A stretch of 64,000 bases of DNA, from assembly GCA_023138875.1 (NCBI GenBank), contig JAGLOO010000030.1, forward strand, positions 152,686 to 216,685, in the 5' to 3' direction. The notes beneath the pieces were generated by a model. It was not told where the DNA came from. It worked only from the letters and a program-made list of their open reading frames with translations, and did no database searches. This document shows, piece after piece, positions 8,111 through 16,078 of the stretch. The stretch is from Bacteroidales bacterium. GTDB taxonomy: Bacteria > Bacteroidota > Bacteroidia > Bacteroidales > GCA-2748055. Every line of letters starts with the position of its first letter. Positions within the stretch are counted from its first letter, which is position 1. The position numbers and the translations under genes were made by a program.

Positions 8111-9229
8111 TTATACAACTTCATAAAATGTATCCGGATCTTCCGGATCATAAAACTCGTTGATCCAGAACAGGGTAAACAGGTCGTTGCCCCCAATATT
8201 CGTTATATTATGGGTATACCAGACAGGCATGTCAACATATGAAGGATTTTTTCCATCCAGTTTGTATTCAATCACTTCCTCAGTTCCTATTCTGCGTATT
8301 TGAATCAAGGCTTTACCTTGTATCACAACAAACCTTTCAATCTTCCTGGTATGATAGTGATTCCCACGTGTAATTCCTGGTTTGGTGGTTGAAAACGAAA
8401 CCTGACCACCCTGTCCAAGATGCATGGTTTCTACAAAACTTCCCCGGTCATCTCTATGTTCCCTCAGGTACACCGGATAATGTTTTGGAATATCCATATA
8501 ACTTCTGAAGGTATTAAACAGGTTTCTTTCAAATACATTGTTCAGAGATGGAATCATCCCATTTTCCGCATAATTGACCTGGTAGTTCTCCAGGAGATTT
8601 AAAAGTTCAGTAACTTTCAACTCGGAGGTATGGGGTATGCTGAATTTATGATCATTGATCCCATTAGCAATACAATCACGAATTGCCTCAACTAACTCCC
8701 CGACATAAACCAGTTTCATCAGGTTGTCCACATCAAGTCTGGTTTGTTCCCCATGGGTGATCTGATGGGAAAAGGTAGCAACTACTGAATTATAGTAGGG
8801 GTTTCCAAAAGGGCCAAAAACATTGGGGATGACCAGACCTGTGAACAGTGCTCCGGATCTGTCCGCCCAATTGATTAATAACTCCCTGCCTTCCTTTTTT
8901 GAACGCCCGTAAGAATTATCATACTCTTCCTGGGTTGAACTGGAGAACAGCAGGTGAGGAGTCGATTGCGTCTCTTCCAGGGCAGTTACAAGTTGTTTTA
9001 CAAGTTCAAGATTGGTTTGAAAGATTACATCCGGATCATTGTGCCTGTTCAGGGCAGCAAGGTGAACAATTGCATCACATTTGGAAACCCAGTCTTTCAG
9101 CACTTCAGGATCCTCAAAAAAAACATCTTCAAATGGAATCAGTTTAAACTGCACGGAATCCAAGCTCAGAAAATTGAACAAATGGGTTCCAACAAAGCCA
9201 GCCTGTCCGGTAATACCTACTTTTATCAT
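8111..9229 (-). CDS. capF: UDP-2-acetamido-2,6-dideoxy-hexulose reductase, bifunctional (CapF/FnlB)
   Basis: A 372-residue two-domain protein. The N-terminal Rossmann domain starts GITGQAGFVGTHLFNFL (GxxGxxG for NADPH) and has an extended-SDR body with YGRSKKEG as the Tyr-Lys pair. From about residue 250 a cupin follows: SFSTTKPGITRGNHYHTRK with metal histidines, then RFVVIQGKALIQIRRIG. This SDR-cupin fusion is characteristic of CapF/FnlB, which epimerises at C3 (cupin) and reduces at C4 (SDR) to give the talosamine intermediate on the path to UDP-L-FucNAc. It lies between capE and capG with short gaps. Confidence 0.93.
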   Translation of the reverse strand: MIKVGITGQAGFVGTHLFNFLSLDSVQFKLIPFEDVFFEDPEVLKDWVSKCDAIVHLAALNRHNDPDVIFQTNLELVKQLVTALEETQSTPHLLFSSSTQEEYDNSYGRSKKEGRELLINWADRSGALFTGLVIPNVFGPFGNPYYNSVVATFSHQITHGEQTRLDVDNLMKLVYVGELVEAIRDCIANGINDHKFSIPHTSELKVTELLNLLENYQVNYAENGMIPSLNNVFERNLFNTFRSYMDIPKHYPVYLREHRDDRGSFVETMHLGQGGQVSFSTTKPGITRGNHYHTRKIERFVVIQGKALIQIRRIGTEEVIEYKLDGKNPSYVDMPVWYTHNITNIGGNDLFTLFWINEFYDPEDPDTFYEVV

Positions 9230-9243
9230 ACTAAAGAACCAAT

Positions 9244-10257
9244 CTAGACTTCTATATCTTCCTGAATAATATCGAGTTTCAACAGCAGCTGTTTCATTCC
9301 TTCAACATCCAGCCTCTCTGTATTATGCGAGTGGTAATCTTCCACCTCAGCTACACTTTCGGTACCCTCAGAAAAGAACCTGGCATAATTCAAGTCTCGT
9401 GTATCTGCGGGAATTCGGTAATAGGATTTTAGATCCTCAGCTTTGATCATATCTTCACGTGTGACAAGTGTCTCATATAGCTTTTCGCCATGACGTGTGC
9501 CGATCAATTTGATCTCAACACTGGAATTATAGATATCCTTGAGTGCCTCAGCTAATGTTTTGATGGTTGCCGCAGGAGACTTCTGTACAAAAAGATCACC
9601 ATTCTGGCCATGCTGGAAGGCAAATAATACCAGTTCCACGGCATCTTCTAAGGTCATCATGAAACGGGTCATCCCGGGATCTGTGATGGTGATCGGACTT
9701 CCATTTTTAATTTGCTCAACAAACAGGGGAATCACAGAACCCCTGGAGGCCATCACATTCCCATAACGGGTTCCACAGAATACTGTTCCTGTGCCATTCA
9801 GATTGCGTGACCTGGCAATCATTACTTTCTCCATCATGGCTTTAGACTGACCCATGGCATTAATGGGATATACAGCTTTATCGGTACTTAACACCACCAG
9901 TCTCCCTACCCCATACTTTTCAGCGGAGATCATTACATTTTCAGCTCCAAGAATATTGGTTCTGACAGCCTCCACAGGGAAAAATTCGCATGAAGGAACC
10001 TGTTTCAATGCAGCCGCATGAAAGATATAATCCACTCCATTTACAACCTGGTCAACTGCCCTGGAATCACGAACATCACCGATATAGAACTTCACGCTGG
10101 GATTATTCAACCGTTTTCGCATGTCATCCTGTTTCTTTTCATCACGGCTAAAAATCCGGATCTCCTTTAATCCGGCGCTCAATAATCGGGTAAGCACAGC
10201 GTTTCCAAAGGACCCTGTCCCACCTGTAATAAGCAGTTTTTTATTCTTGAAATCCAT
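9244..10257 (-). CDS. capE: UDP-GlcNAc 4,6-dehydratase (5-inverting), CapE/FnlA type
   Basis: Begins UDP-L-FucNAc synthesis by removing water from UDP-GlcNAc with inversion at C5. It has 337 residues. LLITGGTGSFGNAVL is the NAD-binding loop, and FIFHAAALKQVP-like sequence follows (seen as YIFHAAALKQVPSCEF). The active-site region reads LSTDKAVYPINAMGQSKAMMEKV, where Met replaces the usual Tyr of the YxxxK pair, as in inverting dehydratases. It is the first gene of the minus-strand locus. Its promoter should lie in the gap upstream, where an inverted repeat and degraded sequence suggest past rearrangement. Confidence 0.93.
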   Translation of the reverse strand: MDFKNKKLLITGGTGSFGNAVLTRLLSAGLKEIRIFSRDEKKQDDMRKRLNNPSVKFYIGDVRDSRAVDQVVNGVDYIFHAAALKQVPSCEFFPVEAVRTNILGAENVMISAEKYGVGRLVVLSTDKAVYPINAMGQSKAMMEKVMIARSRNLNGTGTVFCGTRYGNVMASRGSVIPLFVEQIKNGSPITITDPGMTRFMMTLEDAVELVLFAFQHGQNGDLFVQKSPAATIKTLAEALKDIYNSSVEIKLIGTRHGEKLYETLVTREDMIKAEDLKSYYRIPADTRDLNYARFFSEGTESVAEVEDYHSHNTERLDVEGMKQLLLKLDIIQEDIEV

Positions 10258-10281
10258 TTTGAGTAATCCGGGTTTATTTAT

Positions 10282-10307
10282 GAGGCTGTCTCAAAAGGGC
10301 CAGCCTC
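10282..10307. repeat. Short inverted repeat resembling an insertion-sequence end
   Basis: GAGGCTG at 10282-10288 pairs with CAGCCTC at 10301-10307 around a 12-base loop holding TCTCAAAAGGG. From memory, sequences like GAGGCTGTCTCAAAA are found at the tips of several Bacteroidota insertion sequences, so this may be two apposed ends or a scar. No transposase is nearby. It lies 25 bases upstream of the capE start and could instead be a leader hairpin. Confidence 0.4.
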
Positions 10308-10476
10308 TCTGTTTTTCTGAGGGATACTTTTTCGTAACGTGCTTATTTAGCTTTGCTAAAGATATATTGTTTCTTCAGTAATACGATAACATAGTGTTAA
10401 AATGTTGGAGTATTTTTGAGAAAATGCAAATAACCTTACATCAGCTTAACATGGACTTTTGTGGCTGCAACAATGA

Positions 10477-10515
10477 CTAAAGAAGTCCCTGATCCACCAT
10501 AGCATCGGCCACCAT
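10477..10515 (-). repeat. Degraded second copy of the gdhA 3' end
   Basis: On the minus strand this reads VADAMVDQGLL and a TAG stop, identical in protein to the last 11 residues of gdhA. The DNA matches gdhA 11621-11658 almost base for base over about 38 bases, with a handful of changes. Further into the gene the likeness fades, though a weakly similar frame continues. The two copies lie in the same orientation about 1.14 kb apart and bracket the SecB-like module. The rest of 10258-10629 has no recognisable gene. Confidence 0.75.
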
Positions 10516-10629
10516 CACCAAATATCTCCTCAATCCGGAGAGATAAAAGGCGATATCTTCGTAGTTATCACATTAACTTCATATAAATGACATATTTTTA
10601 TACATTTAAAGTCTCATTTTCGATTCCAA

Positions 10630-10755
10630 ATGAGTTATTTGAAAAGAAAGTCTGAATTCAACGACGAAGCGGCTCAACTTTTATTTGATAAGAGTCTTTA
10701 TGCACCAAGCATTCACTGTGCATGCGGTTACATTCGTTCTCAAATTTTTAATTAA
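10630..10755 (+). pseudogene. 41-codon frame, possible truncated HEPN-type protein
   Basis: ATG to TAA frame coding MSYLKRKSEFNDEAAQLL followed by FDKSLYAPSIHCACGYIR. The segment LYAPSIHC recalls the start of small helical HEPN-like proteins of Bacteroidota, in which a similar stretch is followed by a Tyr-Tyr pair and a long second half. Here the frame ends soon after, so it is likely a truncated gene. It ends 28 bases before the next gene on the same strand. The family match is from memory of the motif only and could be chance. Confidence 0.35.
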
Positions 10756-10783
10756 TTATCAGGTAATTATAAAATTTTAAACG

Positions 10784-11164
10784 ATGAAGAAAAAGAACTT
10801 CATTAGGAAAAAAATATGCGAGCTTGTACTGCGGTTCCCCAACATTAAGATAGTCTATCAACATAATGAAATGTCAGATACGCATATTCTTGAGATCAAG
10901 CCGATTGAGGTATTTGACTTAAACGAGACCTATCAAGAATTTGAAACCAATATTACCATCGAATTTGATGAAAAGTTCTTTCCCGATTCCATACTTTTTG
11001 TTTCAGAAGATTCACTAAATAGAGTTACACATCCTGAATTCGAGGCAGTGGGATTAATGTATGGAATGGTGCCAAATGTTTCTTCTCAAAGATCCTACCA
11101 CTTCAATGTGGAACAAGGGGAATACAATACACACGACAGAAAGGATTACTACATAGCCGCCTGA
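10784..11164 (+). CDS. Unrecognised 126-residue protein paired with a SecB-like chaperone
   Basis: I do not recognise this protein. It begins with a basic stretch (MKKKNFIRKKICELVLRF), followed by an acidic, beta-rich region and an acidic C-terminus ending YYIAA. There is no signal peptide, membrane segment or helix-turn-helix. It is followed after five bases by a SecB-like gene on the same strand, so the two are probably one operon. SecB-like solitary chaperones are known to partner toxin-antitoxin pairs, so this could be a client or antitoxin, but nothing in its sequence proves that. AT-rich codon use contrasts with neighbouring gdhA and suggests transfer. Confidence 0.7.
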   Translation: MKKKNFIRKKICELVLRFPNIKIVYQHNEMSDTHILEIKPIEVFDLNETYQEFETNITIEFDEKFFPDSILFVSEDSLNRVTHPEFEAVGLMYGMVPNVSSQRSYHFNVEQGEYNTHDRKDYYIAA

Positions 11165-11169
11165 AAACT

Positions 11170-11589
11170 ATGGACAAAGTCGAAAAATCTGCCTTTCAGT
11201 TTAAAGGATTTCAGATAGTCGAAACACATATTGTTAAAAAAGAGGGACAGGAGGTTAGTGGCAACATACATCTCGATTTTAATCCGAGAGGAAAGATATT
11301 AAAAGATCAAAACCTGTATAAAATCCTTCTTGGTATAACAATTCATGATGATGATGAATCCATCAAGGCAAATGTAGAGGCTATTGGGTATTTTGAATTC
11401 TCAGATAGTATCGACCAGGACACCTTGGATAATTTGTTTTATGTAAACGCTCCAGCTATTCTCTTCCCTTACATACGAGCCTACATATCAACTTTGACAA
11501 ATCTTTCCGGTATTGAAACAGTAACCCTCCCAACAATTAATCTTTCATCTATTGGAGGTGTTCTGCAAAAGAACACGACTGAGTTCTAG
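11170..11589 (+). CDS. SecB-like chaperone domain protein
   Basis: A 139-residue protein with the general plan of SecB: antiparallel beta strands (FQFKGFQIVETHIVKK, then ILLGITIHDDDESIKANVEA, then GYFEFSD) and a C-terminal helix region. It has the telling segment NAPAILFPYIRAYISTLT followed by LPTINLSS, close to SecB's 'P-LLFP--R--i---t----g-pp--L-pi-f'. Housekeeping SecB is largely a proteobacterial protein, so in Bacteroidota such genes are usually accessory, as in toxin-antitoxin-chaperone modules. It forms an operon with the unknown gene before it. Its end faces the gdhA stop 34 bases away. Function in detail is inference. Confidence 0.65.
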   Translation: MDKVEKSAFQFKGFQIVETHIVKKEGQEVSGNIHLDFNPRGKILKDQNLYKILLGITIHDDDESIKANVEAIGYFEFSDSIDQDTLDNLFYVNAPAILFPYIRAYISTLTNLSGIETVTLPTINLSSIGGVLQKNTTEF

Positions 11590-11622
11590 TCCTTCTTACC
11601 CTGCACAGTTTATAGTCTTCGA

Positions 11623-12960
11623 CTAAAGAAGCCCCTGGTCCACCATAGCATCGGCCACCTTCAGGAATCCGGCGATGTTGGCACCCTTTACATAATCCAC
11701 ATACCCGTCGGAATTGGCGCCATGCTTAACGCAGTTCTCATGGATGTTGGTCATAATGTGGTGCAACCGGTTGTCCACCTCTGTCCTGCTCCAGTTGATC
11801 TTCATTGAGTTCTGGGCCATCTCCAGCCCGGATGTGGCCACACCGCCTGCATTGGCAGCCTTGCCGGGGGCAAAGAGGATCTGATTATCCTGGAACTTCT
11901 GAATGGCCTCCGGGGTACACGGCATGTTGGCGCCTTCACAGACACAGATGCAGCCATTGCCGATCAGCTGATCGGCATCCGGCCCGTCCAGTTCATTCTG
12001 GGTGGCACAGGGAAGGGCAATATCCACTTCCACCTCCCAGGGCCTTTTTCCCTGAACAAACTCAGCGCTTTCAAACTCCAGCGCATAAGGTGCTACAATA
12101 TCCTCATTGGAGGCCCTCAGCTCCAGCATGTAATCGATCTTTTCATCCGAAACACCGTCCGGATCATAGATATATCCATCGGGTCCCGAAAGGGTTACCA
12201 CTGTTCCACCAAGCTCATTCACCTTCTGAGCCGCTCCCCAGGCCACGTTGCCGAAGCCGGAAATAGACACCCGCTTGCCCTCCAGGGTTTCACCCTTTGT
12301 GGCCAGCATCTCTTTTGTAAAGTAAACACATCCGAAACCGGTGGCCTCGGGCCTGATCAGTGATCCGCCCCAGTTGAGTCCTTTCCCGGTAAGCACGCCT
12401 GTATTCTCCCTGGCCAGCTTACGGTACATACCATAGAGGTATCCGATCTCACGGCCACCCACCCCAATGTCTCCCGCAGGAACATCTGTATCGGGACCGA
12501 TCATGTTCCAGAGTTCCATCATTAAAGACTGGCAGAAACGCATGATCTCAGCATTGGATTTACCCTTGGGATCAAAGTCGGATCCGCCTTTGGCTCCGCC
12601 CATGGGAAGCGAAGTAAGACTGTTCTTGAAGATCTGCTCAAATCCCAGGAACTTCAGGATGCTCAGGTTCACACTGGGGTGAAACCGCAATCCGCCTTTA
12701 TAGGGACCAATGGCATTGTTGAACTGGATCCGGTAACCCAGGTTTACATGAACCATTCCCTGGTCATCCGCCCAGGGCACCTTGAAGACCAGGACCCTGT
12801 CAGGCTCGATGATGCGGTCAACAATGTTGGCCGACCTGAAATGGGGATTTTCATTGTATACCTCTTCAATGGACTCAAGTACTTCCCGAACGGCCTGGTG
12901 GTATTCCACTTCACCCGGATGCCTCTTGACCAGGTCATTCATGATGGTATCTACATTCAT
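11623..12960 (-). CDS. gdhA: NADP-type glutamate dehydrogenase
   Basis: Interconverts 2-oxoglutarate plus ammonia and glutamate in the cytoplasm. It has 445 residues, the size of the hexameric bacterial enzyme. Substrate lysines lie in GPYKGGLRFHPSVNLSILKFL and LPMGGAKGGSDFDPKGKS; nucleotide binding is in VSISGFGNVAWGAAQKVNELG; the C-terminus YVKGANIAGFLKVADAM is typical. The biosynthetic NADP(H) type is inferred from length and motif style. It faces the SecB-like gene. A degraded copy of its last dozen codons lies 1.1 kb beyond its stop. Upstream, a 122-base gap holds its promoter and three tandem repeats. Confidence 0.96.
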   Translation of the reverse strand: MNVDTIMNDLVKRHPGEVEYHQAVREVLESIEEVYNENPHFRSANIVDRIIEPDRVLVFKVPWADDQGMVHVNLGYRIQFNNAIGPYKGGLRFHPSVNLSILKFLGFEQIFKNSLTSLPMGGAKGGSDFDPKGKSNAEIMRFCQSLMMELWNMIGPDTDVPAGDIGVGGREIGYLYGMYRKLARENTGVLTGKGLNWGGSLIRPEATGFGCVYFTKEMLATKGETLEGKRVSISGFGNVAWGAAQKVNELGGTVVTLSGPDGYIYDPDGVSDEKIDYMLELRASNEDIVAPYALEFESAEFVQGKRPWEVEVDIALPCATQNELDGPDADQLIGNGCICVCEGANMPCTPEAIQKFQDNQILFAPGKAANAGGVATSGLEMAQNSMKINWSRTEVDNRLHHIMTNIHENCVKHGANSDGYVDYVKGANIAGFLKVADAMVDQGLL

Positions 12961-13055
12961 ATTAATGTTTTTTTTGTTGGTATTTTTGGTGAAGTAAAAT
13001 TGGTCTTTCTGCGGATATTATACAAGATGGGAAAATATGATTAACAGCAGGTCTG

Positions 13056-13122
13056 GGTTTCATGACTGCGCATCCGGAGGTTTCATGACTGCGCGTCCGG
13101 AGGTTTCATGACTGCTCCCCGG
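13056..13122. repeat. Three tandem copies of a 23-bp unit at a gene end
   Basis: Units start at 13056, 13079 and 13102. The first two are GGTTTCATGACTGCGCnTCC plus GGA, differing at one base, and the third diverges after 14 bases. On the minus strand each unit holds TCATGA-type sequence with a TGA stop, and the coding frame of the large neighbouring gene stops inside the second unit. The last residues of that protein, MKPPDAQS, are therefore produced by the duplication. The unit length is not a multiple of three. Confidence 0.85.
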
Positions 13123-16073
13123 TTGGTTTTTCCATCGATCAGGATGGTGAGGTCTGCGTTGAACTGCACATGCCGTATGAAATCATCCTCGAAAGCTGCC
13201 GGGAGCGCATCCAAAAAACCCGGATCATAGTATCCATCATTAATGAATGGATTGATGGTCATGTAGCCTACCCTGAATGAAGTCAGATTCTGGAAGAAAT
13301 GGGTTCCCTGGCTGGGATCGATCCTGTAGTTCTCAAGTCCGGACTCAACAATGATCCTGGCCTCCGAGATCTGGGACCACTTCACCGGGATCCCCAGCCA
13401 CGGATCCGCTGATCCCCAGCGTCCCGGTCCCACCAGGACATACCCCTTTTCCTGCTCCTTGAAGGTAAGGTTCAACTCCTCTATCCTGACAGCGATATCC
13501 TTGCTGCTGGCCGCATTGAAGCAGTCCGGTTTCACATAGACAAAATCCCTGATCCCGGTAAACGTCCCATTGCCCAACGCCGACTCTGAATAGAGGATGG
13601 TCTCTTCGCAGACCACCCTTCCCATATCTATACCACCGCTCTGATCAGTTTCCACGATGGGCCTGATCTGTAAGAAAGTGAATACATACGGGTGGCCTTC
13701 GGGTACAGCCATGTTCACCGCAAACTCTATCTCGATAGGCAGGTTCATTTCATGCTGTCCGATCTCAAGCAACTCTTTCAAAATGGCTGCCAGGGGAAAA
13801 GAATCATGTTGCAGAATCCCGGCAAAAGTGATGATCTTCCTTCCTTCATAATTGATTCCGTCCCTCACCACATCCGACTGGTAGTCATACACCGACACCA
13901 CATGGCGCAGCGTTTTGTCCTTTTCCGCATCCGATATCTTAAGCCGCACCAGGTTCACCGCATCATCGGTGGAAGGATAGTAACTCCCCTCCGTCAGGTT
14001 CAGGGCATAGAACTTATTTTGTGTATCACGCAGCATCAGCTTGGTGGAAGAGAGCTGCAGGACCTTTTTTGGATAGGAAGGTGAAAAACGCAGGCTGATG
14101 CCTCCATCCATAATATATTTTCCCAATCCGAATGCCACCTTTGCAATCCCGTCTTCGGGCTTTTCGGGAGCAATGGGATAGAAATTGATGGAACGGGCCA
14201 CACCCGACAGGGTGGGGTAATAGCTGTTGCCATGCCTGGTTCCGCATACCTCCTGGAGGACGATCCCCATTTTCTCCTCGTCGATCACATTGGAAGTGGC
14301 CTCAATGTAAGCCTTGCTTTCACGAAAGTAAACCGATGCATACACCGATTTGATGGCGCTGGTAAGCAACTCCATGGTCCGCGCCCGGTCCTCCCTGTTG
14401 AGGGGGATCATATAGGTGGAGTAGACGCCGGCAAAAGGCTGGTAATGTGAATCTTCCAGTTTGCTGGACGAACGTACTGCAATGGGAGCTTCGATTATTG
14501 AGATCACCGCGTAGAGGTCCTGGTGCAACCAGCCTGGCAGTTTGGCCCCTACGAAATGGGTCAGGATCTCCTCATCCGGAAGATCAGACAATCCGATCCC
14601 GTAGAGATCATTCATCTCCATGAACTCGTCAAACACATCGGTACTTATGACCACCGTTTTCGGCACCTTGATCACCACATTGGGATACTTATCATACAGT
14701 TGGTGCTTATCAATCACCGAGTTGATGAATGCCAGTCCCCTGGCCTTACCCCCGATGGACTCATCCCCGATCCTGGAAAAGGTGGTGTAAACATCGTGGT
14801 TTTTCTTATCAAATTTGGCGATAATCCCCCTTCCTTTGCTGATCCGGAAACTGGTAATAGCCTCGTAGAGATAGCTTCTTATATCATCCAGGTTTGGGAA
14901 ATCCTCTTTTGTGAGGTATTTAAAGAGCTGGGCCACAGGGAATATAGCCCTGGCATTCAGCCATTTTGAGAAATGATTCCGCTCCACATGATAGGCAAGC
15001 ACCTCATCGGGCACTTCAAGGAGCTTCTGCTGCAGCGCCTGCAGGTCGGTGGCCCGGGCCACTTCGTTCAACGTTTTCGGATCCCGGAAGATGAACTCCC
15101 CGAACGCAAAATTCTGTATGATGAAATTGCGCAATTCGATGGAAAGGGATTTTGAATACTTATGTAAAAAACCCGCATCGAATTGCTGTGCAAGTACTGC
15201 ATTGGAAAGGTCTGAAGATTGCAGCAGTGCCGGGAGATGAGGGTCTTGCTTATGTATTTGCTTTAAAAGCTTTATGCCCAGTTTCTTCTCCTGATCACGT
15301 TTGCTCCCTTTCTTGAAACTCACATCACAGATGATTCCCAACAGATTGTCCTTGTAGGTACCATAAAGTGCCAGGGCTTCATCATAAGTCGTGGCCAGCA
15401 GGATCTTGGGCCGTCCCCGCATCCTGAGCATCCTCTGGTGTTCGTTCAGGGCCTCCTTGGAAAAATTACGCGACTGCTGCATTACGATTCGGTACAGCTC
15501 GGGAAGGTAGGTGGAGGTATAGCGGATGGAGTCTTCCACAAGAATGATGCATTGCACGCCCACTTCCTCGATATCGTAGGGAGCATTCATCTTGTCCTCC
15601 AGAAGTTTGATGATGGCCAACAGCAGGTCCGCATTACCCAGCCAGCAAAATACATAATCGATGGCCGACATATCCTCGTTCTGCAACCGGATGCTCACCT
15701 CCCGGTTAAAGTGGGTAAGCACCACGATGGGAACCAGGTCATATTTTTTCTTGATGCGTTTGGCCAGTGAAAAAGCATCATCTTCCCCCAGATTCAGCAT
15801 CTCGATCACCAGATCAATATCCTCCTCCTTCAAGATCCGGAATGCCTCCTTTGCGCTGGTGGCCTTGATAAATACAGGTGGATAACGGAGGTTCAGAGAA
15901 ACATACTCATTGAAGATCTGCTCATCGATGCGGCCATCCTCTTCCAGGGTGAAAAAATCATAATCGCTGCTGATAATAAGCACCCTTCTGATGCGTCTCT
16001 GCATCAACAGTTTGAAAGCAGTATGGCTAAAATCAATGGTGGGGTAAGCCCCGTCACGAAACTTTTTCTTCAT
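13083..16073 (-). CDS. Receiver-like plus PEP-synthase-type ATP-binding protein, shorter paralogue
   Basis: About 996 residues, taking ATG at 16073 (GTG two codons upstream is possible). The N-terminal third has two CheY-like segments. The first (about 33-165) lacks a clear phospho-Asp. The second starts CIILVEDSIRYTSTYLPELY and has GIICDVSFKKGS, where Asp could be phosphorylated. The rest matches the PEP/pyruvate-binding ATP-grasp domain of PEP synthase and PPDK: SIGGKARGLAFINSVI, IAVRSSSKLEDSHYQPFAG, MGIVLQEVCGTRHGNSYYP. The phosphohistidine domain and the PEP TIM barrel are missing; instead the C-terminus has a distinct block with YVLVGPGRWGSADPWLGIPV. It lies five bases behind its longer paralogue and in one run with korBA, so a regulatory role in pyruvate/2-oxoacid flux is plausible. 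Confidence 0.78.
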   Translation of the reverse strand: MKKKFRDGAYPTIDFSHTAFKLLMQRRIRRVLIISSDYDFFTLEEDGRIDEQIFNEYVSLNLRYPPVFIKATSAKEAFRILKEEDIDLVIEMLNLGEDDAFSLAKRIKKKYDLVPIVVLTHFNREVSIRLQNEDMSAIDYVFCWLGNADLLLAIIKLLEDKMNAPYDIEEVGVQCIILVEDSIRYTSTYLPELYRIVMQQSRNFSKEALNEHQRMLRMRGRPKILLATTYDEALALYGTYKDNLLGIICDVSFKKGSKRDQEKKLGIKLLKQIHKQDPHLPALLQSSDLSNAVLAQQFDAGFLHKYSKSLSIELRNFIIQNFAFGEFIFRDPKTLNEVARATDLQALQQKLLEVPDEVLAYHVERNHFSKWLNARAIFPVAQLFKYLTKEDFPNLDDIRSYLYEAITSFRISKGRGIIAKFDKKNHDVYTTFSRIGDESIGGKARGLAFINSVIDKHQLYDKYPNVVIKVPKTVVISTDVFDEFMEMNDLYGIGLSDLPDEEILTHFVGAKLPGWLHQDLYAVISIIEAPIAVRSSSKLEDSHYQPFAGVYSTYMIPLNREDRARTMELLTSAIKSVYASVYFRESKAYIEATSNVIDEEKMGIVLQEVCGTRHGNSYYPTLSGVARSINFYPIAPEKPEDGIAKVAFGLGKYIMDGGISLRFSPSYPKKVLQLSSTKLMLRDTQNKFYALNLTEGSYYPSTDDAVNLVRLKISDAEKDKTLRHVVSVYDYQSDVVRDGINYEGRKIITFAGILQHDSFPLAAILKELLEIGQHEMNLPIEIEFAVNMAVPEGHPYVFTFLQIRPIVETDQSGGIDMGRVVCEETILYSESALGNGTFTGIRDFVYVKPDCFNAASSKDIAVRIEELNLTFKEQEKGYVLVGPGRWGSADPWLGIPVKWSQISEARIIVESGLENYRIDPSQGTHFFQNLTSFRVGYMTINPFINDGYYDPGFLDALPAAFEDDFIRHVQFNADLTILIDGKTNRGAVMKPPDAQS

Positions 16074-16078
16074 AAGCA

